From Allobosea sp. AAP35 (GTDB taxonomy: Bacteria; Pseudomonadota; Alphaproteobacteria; Rhizobiales; Beijerinckiaceae), in the NCBI RefSeq assembly GCF_001295925.1, contig NZ_LJHQ01000050.1:1-64000 (forward strand): DNA of 64,000 nt, read 5' to 3'. Under the pieces are notes generated by a model that was given only the letters and a program-made list of their open reading frames with translations, ran no database searches and had not been told where the DNA came from. Below are positions 1-9,016 of this stretch, in pieces. Each line of letters opens with the position of its first letter. The stretch's first letter is position 1. The position numbers were made by a program, and so were the translations under genes.

Positions 1-618
1 GTGGCCGAGCCGCTGCTGCGCCCCTCGCTTGACGCGACAGCGGCCGCTGTTCTCCCTGAGCCGCGCGTCGAGATGCGGCCGGCGGCGCCGGTGGCTGCCG
101 CCCGGCCCGCGCCCGCCCCCGTTGCCGCCCCTGCTCCGGCCCCGGTTCAGGAGGTCGCGCGCCGCCAGCCCGCACCGGATCTCCAGCCGGTCGCGAAGAC
201 CGGCTGGCTCTCGGACCTGCTCAACCGCGCCTCGCGCGAGGAAAAGGCGCCCGAAGCTCCTCGGCCGACGGCGCATTCGATCGAGCGGCTCGATTCGCTC
301 TCGGTCGATATCGCCCGGATGATCGACCATGACGCCGCGGTCGAGCTGTGGGACCGCTACAAGCGCGGCGAGCGCAACGTCTTCACGCGCCGCCTCTATA
401 CGCTGCAGGGCCAGCAGACCTTCGACGAGATCCGCCGCAAATACCGCCGCGACGTCGAGTTTAAGGAGACGGTCGATCGCTATATCGACGAATTCGAGCG
501 CCTGCTGGCCGAAGCCGCCAAGGACGACAGGGATTCGATGGTCGCCAAGACCTACCTGACGTCCGAGACCGGCAAGGTCTACACGATGCTCGCCCATGCG
601 AGCGGGCGCTTCGAATAG
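1..618 (+). CDS. Conserved hypothetical protein, 3' part (cut by the window edge)
   Basis: The frame is open from base 1 to a TAG at 616-618 and probably continues upstream of the window, so the visible 205 residues are a C-terminal part. The first ~70 residues are a low-complexity Ala/Pro-rich linker. Residues ~90-205 form a compact, charged, probably helical domain containing the stretches IARMIDHDAAVELWDRYKRG and YLTSETGKVYTMLAHASGRF. From memory this C-terminal domain is conserved in Hyphomicrobiales proteins of unknown function. I do not assign a role. It ends just before a strong hairpin and converges on the auxiliary lipoprotein gene. Confidence 0.7.
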   Translation: MAEPLLRPSLDATAAAVLPEPRVEMRPAAPVAAARPAPAPVAAPAPAPVQEVARRQPAPDLQPVAKTGWLSDLLNRASREEKAPEAPRPTAHSIERLDSLSVDIARMIDHDAAVELWDRYKRGERNVFTRRLYTLQGQQTFDEIRRKYRRDVEFKETVDRYIDEFERLLAEAAKDDRDSMVAKTYLTSETGKVYTMLAHASGRFE

Positions 619-645
619 CGCCTGCCGGCTCAAGGGCCAGACATA

Positions 646-675
646 AAGAAGACCGCCCTTCGGGGCGGTCTTCTT
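646..675. terminator. Bidirectional intrinsic terminator
   Basis: A perfect 13-bp stem (646-658 with 663-675) is closed by a TTCG tetraloop. The stem ends are AAGAAG and CTTCTT, giving U-rich tails on both strands. It lies between the convergent genes ending at 618 and 751 and can serve both. Confidence 0.9.
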
Positions 676-750
676 GTTTCAAAGATCGCTTGGGAACTGG
701 CCTGACTCGGCGGGCGAGCTCGTCCTTACCGCTGTGTTGGAGCCGCCACC

Positions 751-1359
751 TCAGCGCGCCCAGCGCACGATGTCGACCAGCACCTGCGACAGCGCCCGGT
801 CGAGGGCCTGGGCGGCGCCCGCGCCATCCACGGCGCCAGCCGGGACGCGGGCCGAGAACAGCCGCGCGCGGCGGATGTCGCCGGTGCGGTCCCCGACGAG
901 CTTGGCCGTGATCTCCACCACAGCCGCGCCGCTGGCGGCATCAATGTTGAAGCTGCGGATATCGGTGAGCAGCTGAACCTCAGGCGTGATGCGGTCGCCG
1001 GGACGAGCGACCGAGCCGAGCCGGCTGCCATTCTCGAAGGTCTGGATCAGGCGCACCTGGACGAGCTTGGGCACGCGGTCGGCCCATTGCGCGCCACCCA
1101 GGAAGGAGAGCGCGCCGCTGGAGTCGCGGATGATGACGCGGTCGGAATCGAGCGCCTGTACCGTCGTCGGCTCCTGCACCATCAAGGTCGCGCGCGAGCC
1201 GCCGAGACGGCCGAAATCGCGCGGCGCCGACAGGTCGAAGGTGGTCGGTGCGCTGCTTCCGCTGCATCCGGCCAGAAAAACGCCTGCCGCCAGCAGCAGC
1301 ACAGGAACGGTCGGTTTGCGGAATCGGGAGCGCGGCGAGGGCTGGGCCTGGGTCGTCAT
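751..1359 (-). CDS. ABC-type transport auxiliary lipoprotein (Mla/PqiC-like)
   Basis: 202-residue protein with an N-terminal signal and a clear lipobox (LAGC, Cys at about residue 31), so a periplasm-facing lipoprotein. The rest fits the ABC_trans_aux (PqiC/YmbA-like) family: a beta-rich domain with the pattern VQVRLIQTFENG and a C-terminal amphipathic helix (ALDRALSQVLVDIVRWAR). It starts 3 bp after the MCE-protein gene and is the last gene of the Mla-type operon. The product presumably contacts the MlaD-like protein or the outer membrane during lipid transfer. The role is inferred from family and context. Confidence 0.85.
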   Translation of the reverse strand: MTTQAQPSPRSRFRKPTVPVLLLAAGVFLAGCSGSSAPTTFDLSAPRDFGRLGGSRATLMVQEPTTVQALDSDRVIIRDSSGALSFLGGAQWADRVPKLVQVRLIQTFENGSRLGSVARPGDRITPEVQLLTDIRSFNIDAASGAAVVEITAKLVGDRTGDIRRARLFSARVPAGAVDGAGAAQALDRALSQVLVDIVRWAR

Positions 1360-1362
1360 GAC

Positions 1363-2505
1363 TTAGCGGGATCCACCATATTGAGGGAGCGGGGGCTTGC
1401 CGCCGAAGATGAACTGCTGCGGGTTACGTTCCAAACTCCGCAAGGTGCGGTTTAGGTCCGTCAGCGTGCGGCGTCCGTCGCTTGCCAGCGCCTCGATGTC
1501 GCGCAGGCCCGGCCCTGTGAAGCGGCTGATGCCGGAGGTGATCTCTGCGGTGCGCCTGTCGAGATTGTCGGCGAGAACACGGATCGACTTGGCGGCGTCG
1601 CTGACCTCGGTGAAGGCGCTGCGGCCGTCCTTGCCGGCGGCCGTGTTCAGGAAGGCCTGCGCGCTCTTCATCACACCCTCGACCTGGTCGGCTGCCGTGT
1701 TGAGCTTGCCGGTGATCGCGGCCACGTCCTTGACCGCCTTGCCGACATCGTCGCTCGAACCGCCAAGTGCAGCGGTGAAGCGATCGACATTGCCGATGAT
1801 CTCGGTGACCTTCTTCTGATCGACCGAGCGGACGATCTGCGTCAGCTCCTCGCTCAGGACACCGAGCTTCTGCGAGAGCGGCGCAATGGTGTCGGCGATC
1901 GTGCCGAAGCTCTGCATCAGCTTGTCGATGCCCTCTGAATTGTTGCCGAGCGCCGCCGAGAACCGCTCGACGTTCTTGACGGTGTTGCTGATCGAGCCGG
2001 CATTGTCCTTGACCAGTCCCTCGACGCTGCCGAGCACCTCGTCGGCCCGCCTGGCGATGGTGCGGACGGTTTCGAGGATGTCCTGGAATTCCGAGCGCTC
2101 CGCGACGATCGTCGGCATCGACTGGCCGGCATCGGCGACGAGGATGGCCGCATCGGGATCGCCACCGAGCAGCTGCACGGCGACCACGCCAGCAAGGCCC
2201 TGGGATTCGATGCGGGCCCGGGTATCGACCCGCAGAGGAGTCGTGGCGTCGATCTGGATAACTGCGTAGATGCGGCGGGGATCGTCGGGCTGCAGCTCGA
2301 TTTGCGTCACCTCGCCGACGCGCAGGCCGTTGAAGAGCACGCTGGAGCCGCGGCCGAGACCCGTCACCGTTCCACTGAAGATGACCCGCACCTGTGTCTG
2401 CTTGCCGGCGCCGCCACTGTTGAACCAGAAGACGAAACCGAACAGCGCCGCCAGGATCGCCAGGGTGAACAGTCCGACCAGCGCATAATTTGCCCGCGAT
2501 TCCAT
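1363..2505 (-). CDS. MlaD-like MCE-domain protein
   Basis: 380 residues. One N-terminal transmembrane helix (residues ~6-28) is followed by an MCE/MlaD domain (~37-115, with FSGTVTGLGRGSSVLFNGLR and VGEVTQIEL) and a long helical region rich in coiled-coil heptads up to ~345. MCE proteins form hexameric rings that carry phospholipids across the periplasm and receive them from the MlaFE ABC core. It is 3 bp from both neighbours, so translation is probably coupled. The long C-terminal helix is much larger than in E. coli MlaD (183 aa) and resembles the single-MCE-domain proteins of other alphaproteobacteria. Confidence 0.9.
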   Translation of the reverse strand: MESRANYALVGLFTLAILAALFGFVFWFNSGGAGKQTQVRVIFSGTVTGLGRGSSVLFNGLRVGEVTQIELQPDDPRRIYAVIQIDATTPLRVDTRARIESQGLAGVVAVQLLGGDPDAAILVADAGQSMPTIVAERSEFQDILETVRTIARRADEVLGSVEGLVKDNAGSISNTVKNVERFSAALGNNSEGIDKLMQSFGTIADTIAPLSQKLGVLSEELTQIVRSVDQKKVTEIIGNVDRFTAALGGSSDDVGKAVKDVAAITGKLNTAADQVEGVMKSAQAFLNTAAGKDGRSAFTEVSDAAKSIRVLADNLDRRTAEITSGISRFTGPGLRDIEALASDGRRTLTDLNRTLRSLERNPQQFIFGGKPPLPQYGGSR

Positions 2506-2508
2506 GGT

Positions 2509-3357
2509 CTAGACTGCTTCTTTTCTGTGATCGGCAGGCATGCGGGCCATTGCCCGCTCGCCGCCGAAATAGGCCTTGAGCCATGGATGATCGGATGCCA
2601 GCATCGTCGCCAGCGGGCCGACGGCGATGACACGCTTATCGGCCAGCGCGCCGATGCGATCGCAGGCGGAATAAAGGCTGTCGAGATCGTGGGTTACCAT
2701 GAACACGGTGAGGCCCAAAGTCTCCTTCAGGGTCACGATGAGCTGATCGAACTCGGCGGCGCCGATGGGGTCCAGCCCCGATGTCGGCTCGTCGAGGAAG
2801 ACGATATCGGGGTCGAGCGCCAGGGCGCGCGCGAGAGCGGCGCGCTTGATCATGCCGCCCGAGAGTTCCGACGGGGATTTCTCGGCGGCGTCGGCTGGCA
2901 GGCCGACAAGATCGAGCTTCACCATCGCCATCTCGTCGAGAAGGCCCGGCGACATGTCGAGATATTCCCGCATCGGCAGCTGGATGTTCTGCTTGACGGT
3001 CAGTGCCGAGAACAGGGCGCCCTGCTGGAACATCACGCCGAAGCGGCGCTCCAGGGCGCGGCGCTGCACCAGATTCAGTGTATCGACATCCTCGCCAAGG
3101 ACCTCGATCGTGCCATGGGCCTTCTGCACCAGCCCGAGGATCGTGCGGGTCAGCACCGATTTGCCCTGCCCCGAACCGCCGACGAAGCCCAGGATCTCGC
3201 CGCGCATCACATCGAGATCCAGGCCATCCATGATGACCTTCTCGCCGAACGCCACTTTCAGGTCGCGCACGCGGATGACGACCTCGCGCTCGGCTTCGCG
3301 CGGCACTTCATCCTGCTGGGTGGCCGGATCGGCTTCCTGAATCCCCTGTTCGCTCAT
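2509..3357 (-). CDS. MlaF-like lipid ABC transporter ATP-binding protein
   Basis: 282 residues from the ATG at 3357, chosen because an upstream in-frame start (3405) would run into the permease gene. Visible motifs are a Walker A variant (GGSGQGKS), an LSGGM signature, Walker B (DIVFLDEPTSGLDP) and the switch His (VTHD). The order and similarity to MlaF/Ttg2A assign it as the ATPase that powers lipid movement by the MlaE-type permease encoded just upstream. The Walker A motif has Gln where many ABC proteins have Ser or Ala, which is typical of MlaF-like proteins. Confidence 0.92.
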   Translation of the reverse strand: MSEQGIQEADPATQQDEVPREAEREVVIRVRDLKVAFGEKVIMDGLDLDVMRGEILGFVGGSGQGKSVLTRTILGLVQKAHGTIEVLGEDVDTLNLVQRRALERRFGVMFQQGALFSALTVKQNIQLPMREYLDMSPGLLDEMAMVKLDLVGLPADAAEKSPSELSGGMIKRAALARALALDPDIVFLDEPTSGLDPIGAAEFDQLIVTLKETLGLTVFMVTHDLDSLYSACDRIGALADKRVIAVGPLATMLASDHPWLKAYFGGERAMARMPADHRKEAV

Positions 3358-3373
3358 GTGCGGGGCATGGTCC

Positions 3374-4519
3374 TCAAAACGCGATCGACGAAAAGAACAT
3401 GGCAAAAAGCGCGTCGACGACGATGACCATGAAGATCGCCTTCACCACGGAGGCCGTGACCTGGCGGCCGAGCGACTCCGACGAGCCCTTCACGGCCAGA
3501 CCTTCCAGCGAGGCGATCAGCCCGATCACGAAGGCCATGAATGGCGCTTTTATGAGGCCGACGGCGAAATGCTTCCAGGTGATGACCGATTGCAGCCGCG
3601 CCAGGAAGGTGTCCATGCCGATCCCACCATAGAGCCAGGAGACCAGTGCCGCCCCCGTCAGGCCCGACATCGACGAGATGAAGGTCAGGATCGGCAGCGA
3701 GATCACCAGCGCCAGAATGCGCGGGACGATCAAAACCTCGATCGGGTCCAGACCCATCACGCGCAGGGCGTCGATCTCCTCGCGCATCTTCATCGAGCCG
3801 ATTTCGGCGGTGATGGCAGAGCCCGAGCGTCCGGCGATCATGATCGAGGTCAAAAGCACCGCGAGTTCGCGCAGGATCAGGATGCCGGTCAGGTTCACCA
3901 CGAAGACGGTCGCGCCGAACTGCTGCAGCTGGAAGATGCCCTGCTGGGCGACGATGCAGCCGACCAGGAACGAGATCAGCATGATGATCGGCGCGCCGTT
4001 GAAGGCGATGAGCTCGATCTGATTGACCAGGGATGGACCGCGAAACTTGCGCGGACCGACGACGACGGCGGCCGAGCCGACGACGATTTCGCCCAGGAAC
4101 GTCGCGCCGCCCGCCATGTCGCGGCCGAAACGCACGATCGCGGCCCCGATCCTGACCAGCACCTCGACCAGACGGAACGGAGTCTCGGGCGCGGGCTGGT
4201 GATGGTCGTGCACCCCGACCTCGTCCATGAGGACGCGGTGCTCGGGCCGCTTGCTGGCGACCTCGATCGTGCCACCGCCGGTCTCGCGCTGGTGTCTCAC
4301 GCGGTTCAAAACATAGGCGCCAAGCGTGTCGAGCCGATCTACGGCCGACAGATCGAGCCTGGCACGCGGAGCCTTGGCGAGCCGGTCGGTGATCTCCGCA
4401 GCCAGAGCCTCGATTCGCCGGGCGCGATCGGCGCTCCAGGATCCGGCGAGAACAACGGCCAGTGTGCCGGCGTCGTCTCGGAATACGGCTTGAGGTTCGG
4501 CGGTGTCAGGGGTCGCCAT
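3374..4519 (-). CDS. MlaE-type permease with N-terminal STAS (MlaB-like) domain
   Basis: 381 residues from ATG 4519; a TTG nine codons upstream is also possible. Residues ~15-110 look like a STAS domain (LAVVLAGSWSAD, then RARLDLSAVDRLDTLGAY), the fold of the small MlaB subunit. Residues ~140-381 are an MlaE permease with GSAAVVVGPRKFRGP, the conserved EIGSMKMREEIDALRVMG loop and several membrane helices. It is the first gene of the minus-strand operon mlaE-mlaF-mlaD-lipoprotein and is 16 bp from the ATPase gene. It acts in the inner membrane in phospholipid transport. Confidence 0.92.
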   Translation of the reverse strand: MATPDTAEPQAVFRDDAGTLAVVLAGSWSADRARRIEALAAEITDRLAKAPRARLDLSAVDRLDTLGAYVLNRVRHQRETGGGTIEVASKRPEHRVLMDEVGVHDHHQPAPETPFRLVEVLVRIGAAIVRFGRDMAGGATFLGEIVVGSAAVVVGPRKFRGPSLVNQIELIAFNGAPIIMLISFLVGCIVAQQGIFQLQQFGATVFVVNLTGILILRELAVLLTSIMIAGRSGSAITAEIGSMKMREEIDALRVMGLDPIEVLIVPRILALVISLPILTFISSMSGLTGAALVSWLYGGIGMDTFLARLQSVITWKHFAVGLIKAPFMAFVIGLIASLEGLAVKGSSESLGRQVTASVVKAIFMVIVVDALFAMFFSSIAF

Positions 4520-4824
4520 GGTCTGCGTGATGTCCTTCGTCCGCAACGCGACGGCCTTGAATCGCTCCGCGACGCCTGTTGAGGCGCCTGCCTACCCCTT
4601 TTGCCTGTATCGCCGGGCCCATGCAGCTTGGCAAGGGTAGGTAAGCCACACTTTGCATCGCGATGCGGCCCGGTGGCCTGAGCGCAGCACAGGCTGCTTT
4701 TTCCGAAAGCGCCGCCGCCCGCCACCCCGCGCAAATACATTGTTAAGCATTATGGCAGCATGGTCCGCCATGGCGCATCGCGCCCGGTGTTTCGTGGCAT
4801 CGGTCCTCGAAGAACAGGTCAGTC
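4520..4824. other. Divergent intergenic region
   Basis: This 305-bp region separates the minus-strand mla operon from the plus-strand gene at 4825 and must carry both promoters. I see an imperfect inverted repeat (CCTACCCCTT at 4591-4600 against AAGGGTAGG at 4633-4641) and an AT-richer stretch near 4735-4755. No promoter hexamers are convincing, and no small gene with a ribosome site was seen. Confidence 0.4.
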
Positions 4825-5766
4825 ATGAGCGAAGCGCGTTCAGTGACCCCGCTGAGCGAAACCGACTATGAGGCGATCGAGTCCGCCGTCATGGAGACGG
4901 CGCGCGGGCGCTGGTTCATGGCCGAGTTCGCCAAGCGCAACCGCCAGGCCGACACGCTGCAGCTTCTGGGCGCCATCGGGCGGATCGAGCGCGTGGTCGG
5001 TCAGGGCCTGTTGCCCCCTGTGGCAGAGCCGGATTTCGGCGAAGCGGCGGCTTTGATCGCGGATTTGCGGATCGATCTCGAGCGGATCAGCGGCAAGGGC
5101 GAAGAGCGCGCATCCGGGCTGGCCGCACGCATCGAGCGTGCCGCCGGGACCATCGTTCAGGCAACGGAGTCTGTGCAGGAAGCCGCGTGGGGTCTGCGGG
5201 AAGCCGGGGCCAACGAAGGATTGTGCGATCTGCTGGACCAGCGCGCGGCCGAAATCTCGACTGCCGCGGCGCTGATCGACGGCACGGTGCAGCAGATCGA
5301 CAAGATCGCCGACACGATCGCCATGCTGGACAGCAGTCTGCGCGCCGTCATTGGCCTGAAGCCGGTTGCGCCGGAGATCGATCCCTTCAGCGCGCCGACG
5401 CAGCCGGGCCACGGAGCAGGCCTGCGCGACCTCGCTGCCGCCGCCGGCTTCGACGATCTCGAGATGGTGGACGTTGAAGACGGCGCTCTGACTCGTCCCG
5501 CCGCCAGCTTCGCGGCAGCGGGGCTGCTCGGGGGCGAGCCACAGATCGGCTCGATGCTGCAACGCGACACCGATATCGTTTTCAGCGAACCGATCGATGG
5601 CATGATGACGGGCCCGGTCGACACGCCCTTGCCGCTGGCGGCGGCCGAGACGCGTCCTGTCGGGCCGCCCAGCTCGGCAACGCGTGCAGTCGGTGGCTTT
5701 TCCGAGGCAGGCCTTCGCGACATCGATGCGCTGCCGGTTGACCGCAAGCTTGCCTATTTCGCCTGA
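4825..5766 (+). CDS. Conserved hypothetical protein, helical
   Basis: 313 residues. The N-terminus carries SETDYEAIESAVMETARGRW then FMAEFAKRNRQADT, a stretch I associate with uncharacterised Hyphomicrobiales proteins. Residues ~60-180 are strongly helical with Ala/Glu/Ile heptads, suggesting a coiled coil (LDQRAAEISTAAALIDGTVQ). The C-terminal third is low-complexity and acidic/Pro-rich. There is no signal peptide or membrane segment, so it is probably cytosolic. The helical build loosely recalls CheZ-type proteins, but I see no motif that settles this. Its 3' end overlaps the convergent FAD-oxidase gene by 13 bp (5754-5766). Confidence 0.75.
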   Translation: MSEARSVTPLSETDYEAIESAVMETARGRWFMAEFAKRNRQADTLQLLGAIGRIERVVGQGLLPPVAEPDFGEAAALIADLRIDLERISGKGEERASGLAARIERAAGTIVQATESVQEAAWGLREAGANEGLCDLLDQRAAEISTAAALIDGTVQQIDKIADTIAMLDSSLRAVIGLKPVAPEIDPFSAPTQPGHGAGLRDLAAAAGFDDLEMVDVEDGALTRPAASFAAAGLLGGEPQIGSMLQRDTDIVFSEPIDGMMTGPVDTPLPLAAAETRPVGPPSSATRAVGGFSEAGLRDIDALPVDRKLAYFA

Positions 5767-7145
5767 TCGCCGGGCACGAAGCTTGCCATCTTGCCCGGAT
5801 TGAGCAGCCCGCGCGGATCGACCTCGCGCTTGAAGCCGAGTTGGTCGGCATCCGCGCGCTTGTGACGGCTGCCCTCCTCCAGCGAGACGACATGGGGATT
5901 GGCGATGAAGACGCCCGCCGCCTCGTGCTGAGCGATCACCGCGTTGAGGCGCTCCGGCGTCGAATAGCGCAGGATCGGCAGGGCGCTCGCCGTCACCTTC
6001 CCGCCGAAGCGGATGAACTCGTGATGCGGCAACAATTCGTCGCCGAAGGCTTCGATCGTCTCGCGGGCGCTTTCGACCAGTCGGTCATGCGGGAACAGGC
6101 ATTGCAGATAGGTGATCGACCGGTCGCTCTTGAGCCATTGCAGCGTGGTGTGGTTCCAGGTGTACTCGTAAAGCGGCACCGTGCCCGGCCCCTCCTCCGA
6201 AGGCGCCTCGTAGGTCACCGCGCCGCGCTTGCCGACGATCGCCTTGAACGGGCCGAGCGAGCCCTCCGCGATCATGCAGATCAGGATGCTCTTGCCCTCC
6301 GGGCAATGAGATTTGAGCGCGCCGAAATAGGGCGTGATCTGCGATGAGATCGGCGTGACGAGCTTCTTGACGATGCCGTCTGCAAGCGCGACCTCATAGC
6401 CCGTCTCGAAGGCGTCCATGTAGCTGTCGAAGGCGACGATGACGTCGATCCATGGCCAGGCCGGCGCCAGCGGCATTTCGAGCGCCGTGATGATGCCGGT
6501 CGTGCCATAGGCGCGGTTGACCTTCTGGGCGGCGTCGTCGCGCAACTCGATGATGCGCGGTTCCTCCTCCACCGTGACGATGCGTGCGGCCAGGATGTTG
6601 CCGGGCTCGCGCAGCCCACCATAGGTGACCGAGCCGACACCGCCCGACCCGCCTGCGACGAAGCCGCCAACGGTGGCGCTGCGCTTGGTCGAGGGATGCA
6701 TGCGCTGCTCATGGCCGGTCACACGCAAGGCGAGATCGACATCGAGCATCCGCGAGCCGGCGGCGGTGCGCACGATACCGGGCTTTTGCCATTCGATGCC
6801 GGTCAAGCCGGTGATGTCGAGCAGCACGCCGCCCTCGAGCGGGACGGCTTGGCCGTAGTTGCCGGTTCCCGCCGCCCGCACCGTCAGCGGGATGCGGCGC
6901 TTCGCGCAGGCGGCCGCGATGCGGACCACCTCCGCCTCGTCGCGAGGCATGGCGATGATGTCGGCGGATTTGTCGGCCAGTTGCTGATTCAGGATCGGGG
7001 AGTACCAGAAGAAATCTCGCGACCGCTTGCGGACGACCTGCGTCTCGTCGATCAGCGGGATGCCATCGAGATCGCCCTTCAGCGCGGCGATATCGTAGCG
7101 CGAGTTCCGCTCTGGCTTCTGCTGGCGTTCGGGCAAGGCGCTCAT
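5754..7145 (-). CDS. FAD-binding oxidoreductase (GlcD/VAO-type, PCMH domain)
   Basis: 463 residues. The N-terminal half is a PCMH/VAO FAD-binding domain: MPRDEAEVVRIAAACAKRRI, then PLTVRAAGTGNYGQAVPLEG, then the glycine-rich VGGFVAGGSGGVGSVTYGGL. The C-terminus (AANPHVVSLEEGS-like region and LLNPGKMASF) matches the FAD-linked oxidase C-terminal domain. The family oxidises 2-hydroxy acids, sugars or aldehydes; the substrate cannot be read from sequence. It lies 1 bp downstream of the importer permease and is the last gene of an ABC-transporter operon, so it probably acts on the imported compound. Confidence 0.85.
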   Translation of the reverse strand: MSALPERQQKPERNSRYDIAALKGDLDGIPLIDETQVVRKRSRDFFWYSPILNQQLADKSADIIAMPRDEAEVVRIAAACAKRRIPLTVRAAGTGNYGQAVPLEGGVLLDITGLTGIEWQKPGIVRTAAGSRMLDVDLALRVTGHEQRMHPSTKRSATVGGFVAGGSGGVGSVTYGGLREPGNILAARIVTVEEEPRIIELRDDAAQKVNRAYGTTGIITALEMPLAPAWPWIDVIVAFDSYMDAFETGYEVALADGIVKKLVTPISSQITPYFGALKSHCPEGKSILICMIAEGSLGPFKAIVGKRGAVTYEAPSEEGPGTVPLYEYTWNHTTLQWLKSDRSITYLQCLFPHDRLVESARETIEAFGDELLPHHEFIRFGGKVTASALPILRYSTPERLNAVIAQHEAAGVFIANPHVVSLEEGSRHKRADADQLGFKREVDPRGLLNPGKMASFVPGDQAK

Positions 7146-7146
7146 C

Positions 7147-8031
7147 TCAGTTCTCCCGCTTCAGGGCGCTCTCGTGCCAGCGTCTCAGCAGCATATGCGA
7201 GATCCAGCTCGTCGCGAGGAAGATCGCGATGCCCGATAGCGAGATCATCAGCAAGGCGGCAAAGACGCGCGGGATCTTGAGCTGATAGCCGGCCTCGAGG
7301 ATGCGGTAGGCGAGGCCAGAGGCGCTGCCGCCGGTGCCGGCGACGAATTCCGCGACGACCGCGCCGATCAGCGCCAGCCCGCCCGAGATCTTCAGCCCGG
7401 CCAGGAAGTAAGGCAGCGCCGCCGGCAGCTTGAGATGGCGCATCGTCTGCCAGCGCGTCGCGCCATAAAGCTGGAACAGGTTGACGAGGTTATGGTCGGC
7501 GGAGTTCAGTCCGAGGATGGTGTTCGACAGGATTGGAAAAAAGGCGACGATCCAGGCGCAGATCAGCAAAGCGAGATTGACGTCGCCGGCCCAGATGATG
7601 ATCAGCGGCGCGATCGCCACGATCGGCGTCACCTGCAGGATCACGGCATAGGGCAGGAGCGACATCTCCAGCCATTTCGACTGGGTGAAGAGCACAGCAA
7701 GCGTGACGCCGACGATGACCGCCGCAGCCAGCGCCATGAAGGTGATGCGCAGCGTGATCCAGAGCGAACCTGACAGCGTGCCCCAGTCGGACACCAGGGT
7801 CTGGCCGATCAGCAGGGGCCCGGGCAGGATGTAGGCCGGGATGGCGTTCCAGCGGACGGCGAACTCCCAAGCCGCGAGCGTGACAACGCCGATCACGATC
7901 GGCGCGAGGATGCGCGGCCAGGCGCTGGCTGGCAGGCCAAGCAGGCGCGGCTCCGTGACGAAGACCGGGCGGGCCTCGGCGTCTGTGCCGTCATGGGCGG
8001 CGACAGAGGCCTCGATCGATGGCATGCTCAT
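7147..8031 (-). CDS. ABC transporter permease (SsuC/TauC/ThiX-type)
   Basis: 294 residues from ATG 8031, whose ATGA overlaps the stop of the ATPase gene. A longer frame upstream is only the shadow of that gene. The protein has about six membrane helices and the BPD_transp_1 coupling loop (ILGLNSADHNLVNLFQLYGA followed by TRWQTMRHLKLPAALPYFLAG). It is of the nitrate/sulfonate/taurine/pyrimidine-precursor importer class and forms the membrane channel for the importer encoded here. Confidence 0.9.
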   Translation of the reverse strand: MSMPSIEASVAAHDGTDAEARPVFVTEPRLLGLPASAWPRILAPIVIGVVTLAAWEFAVRWNAIPAYILPGPLLIGQTLVSDWGTLSGSLWITLRITFMALAAAVIVGVTLAVLFTQSKWLEMSLLPYAVILQVTPIVAIAPLIIIWAGDVNLALLICAWIVAFFPILSNTILGLNSADHNLVNLFQLYGATRWQTMRHLKLPAALPYFLAGLKISGGLALIGAVVAEFVAGTGGSASGLAYRILEAGYQLKIPRVFAALLMISLSGIAIFLATSWISHMLLRRWHESALKREN

Positions 8032-8843
8032 GAGCCGATCGCCTCCTTGAGCTTGCCCGAGACCACCCGGCAGAGATGGGCGTATTCCGGCGAGGTGCGG
8101 AAGAGGTCGTCGCGCGGATAGGGCGCGTCCACGTCGAGATCGGCCATGACGCGGCCGGGCCGCGCCGCCATGACCACGATCCGCTTCGAGAGATAGACGG
8201 ATTCGAACACCGAATGGGTGACGAAGACCGCGGTGAACCTCTCCTTCCACCAGAGTTCCAGCAGATCGTCGTTGAGACGGTGGCGGGTGATCTCGTCGAG
8301 CGCGGCGAAGGGTTCGTCCATCAGCAGGATCTTGGGCCGCAGCACCAGCCCGCGCGCGATCGAGACGCGCATCTTCATGCCGCCGGACAACTCGCGCGGG
8401 TAGGATCTTTCGAAACCGGCCAGCCCGACTAGGGCCAGCATCGCGGCGGCCCGTTCGCGGGCCTCGGCCTTGCGCACCCCCTTCAGGGTCAATGGCAGCA
8501 TGACGTTGTCCAGCGCGCTGGCCCAGGGCATCAGCGTCGGGTCCTGAAAGACGAAGCCGAGATCTCGCTGCGGCTCGCCCGACGCGTCATGGCTCGTGGT
8601 CGGCCACTCGATCGTCCCGCTGGAGGGCGCGCCGAGGCCCGCGATCATCCGTAGCAGCGTCGATTTTCCGCAGCCGGACGGCCCAAGCAGGCTGACGAAC
8701 TCGCCCTCCCCCAGGTTCAGATCGACATCGCGAACGGCCAGCGTGCCGTTGGCGAACTGCTTGGAGACATGCCGCACGCTGACCAAGGGCTTGCGACCCT
8801 CGGGGCGGGAGGCGGCAGGGCTGCTCAGAAAGGCTGTGTCCAA
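8028..8843 (-). CDS. ABC transporter ATP-binding protein (SsuB/TauB-type)
   Basis: 271 residues if translation begins at the TTG at 8843. No ATG lies upstream and no ribosome site is obvious, so the start is uncertain. Motifs are Walker A (GPSGCGKS), Q-loop (VFQDPTLMPW), signature (LSGGMKMR), Walker B (ILLMDEPFAALDE) and switch His (VTHS). It is translationally coupled to the permease through an ATGA overlap. It energises import of the ligand bound by the NMT1-like protein at 9017. Confidence 0.9.
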   Translation of the reverse strand: MDTAFLSSPAASRPEGRKPLVSVRHVSKQFANGTLAVRDVDLNLGEGEFVSLLGPSGCGKSTLLRMIAGLGAPSSGTIEWPTTSHDASGEPQRDLGFVFQDPTLMPWASALDNVMLPLTLKGVRKAEARERAAAMLALVGLAGFERSYPRELSGGMKMRVSIARGLVLRPKILLMDEPFAALDEITRHRLNDDLLELWWKERFTAVFVTHSVFESVYLSKRIVVMAARPGRVMADLDVDAPYPRDDLFRTSPEYAHLCRVVSGKLKEAIGS

Positions 8844-8885
8844 TGCCTGATGATCCGTTGTCTGTGACAGCCAAAAACACCTGTG

Positions 8886-8986
8886 CCGTCATCCCGGGCT
8901 TGCCCCGGGATCCATCATAGGGCGCCGACTGCACGCTATGATGGATCCCGGATCTGCGCCGCTTCGCGGCTTGTCCGGGATGACGG
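8886..8986. repeat. REP-like palindromic element, family A
   Basis: A roughly 100-bp interrupted palindrome. It begins CCGTCATCCCGGGCTTGCCC and ends with the complementary GGGATGACGG, with internal GGATCCATCATAG matched by CTATGATGGATCC. It lies between the substrate-binding-protein and ATPase genes of one importer operon. A second, oppositely oriented relative is at 54892-54990. Confidence 0.85.
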
Positions 8987-9016
8987 TGTGGTTCCTTGCG
9001 GACCTGAAAGGCTGTT

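Noticed and set aside
8887..8986. Rho-independent terminator inside the importer operon
   Set aside because: The palindrome is interrupted and has no T-run, and the downstream genes are clearly part of the same unit.
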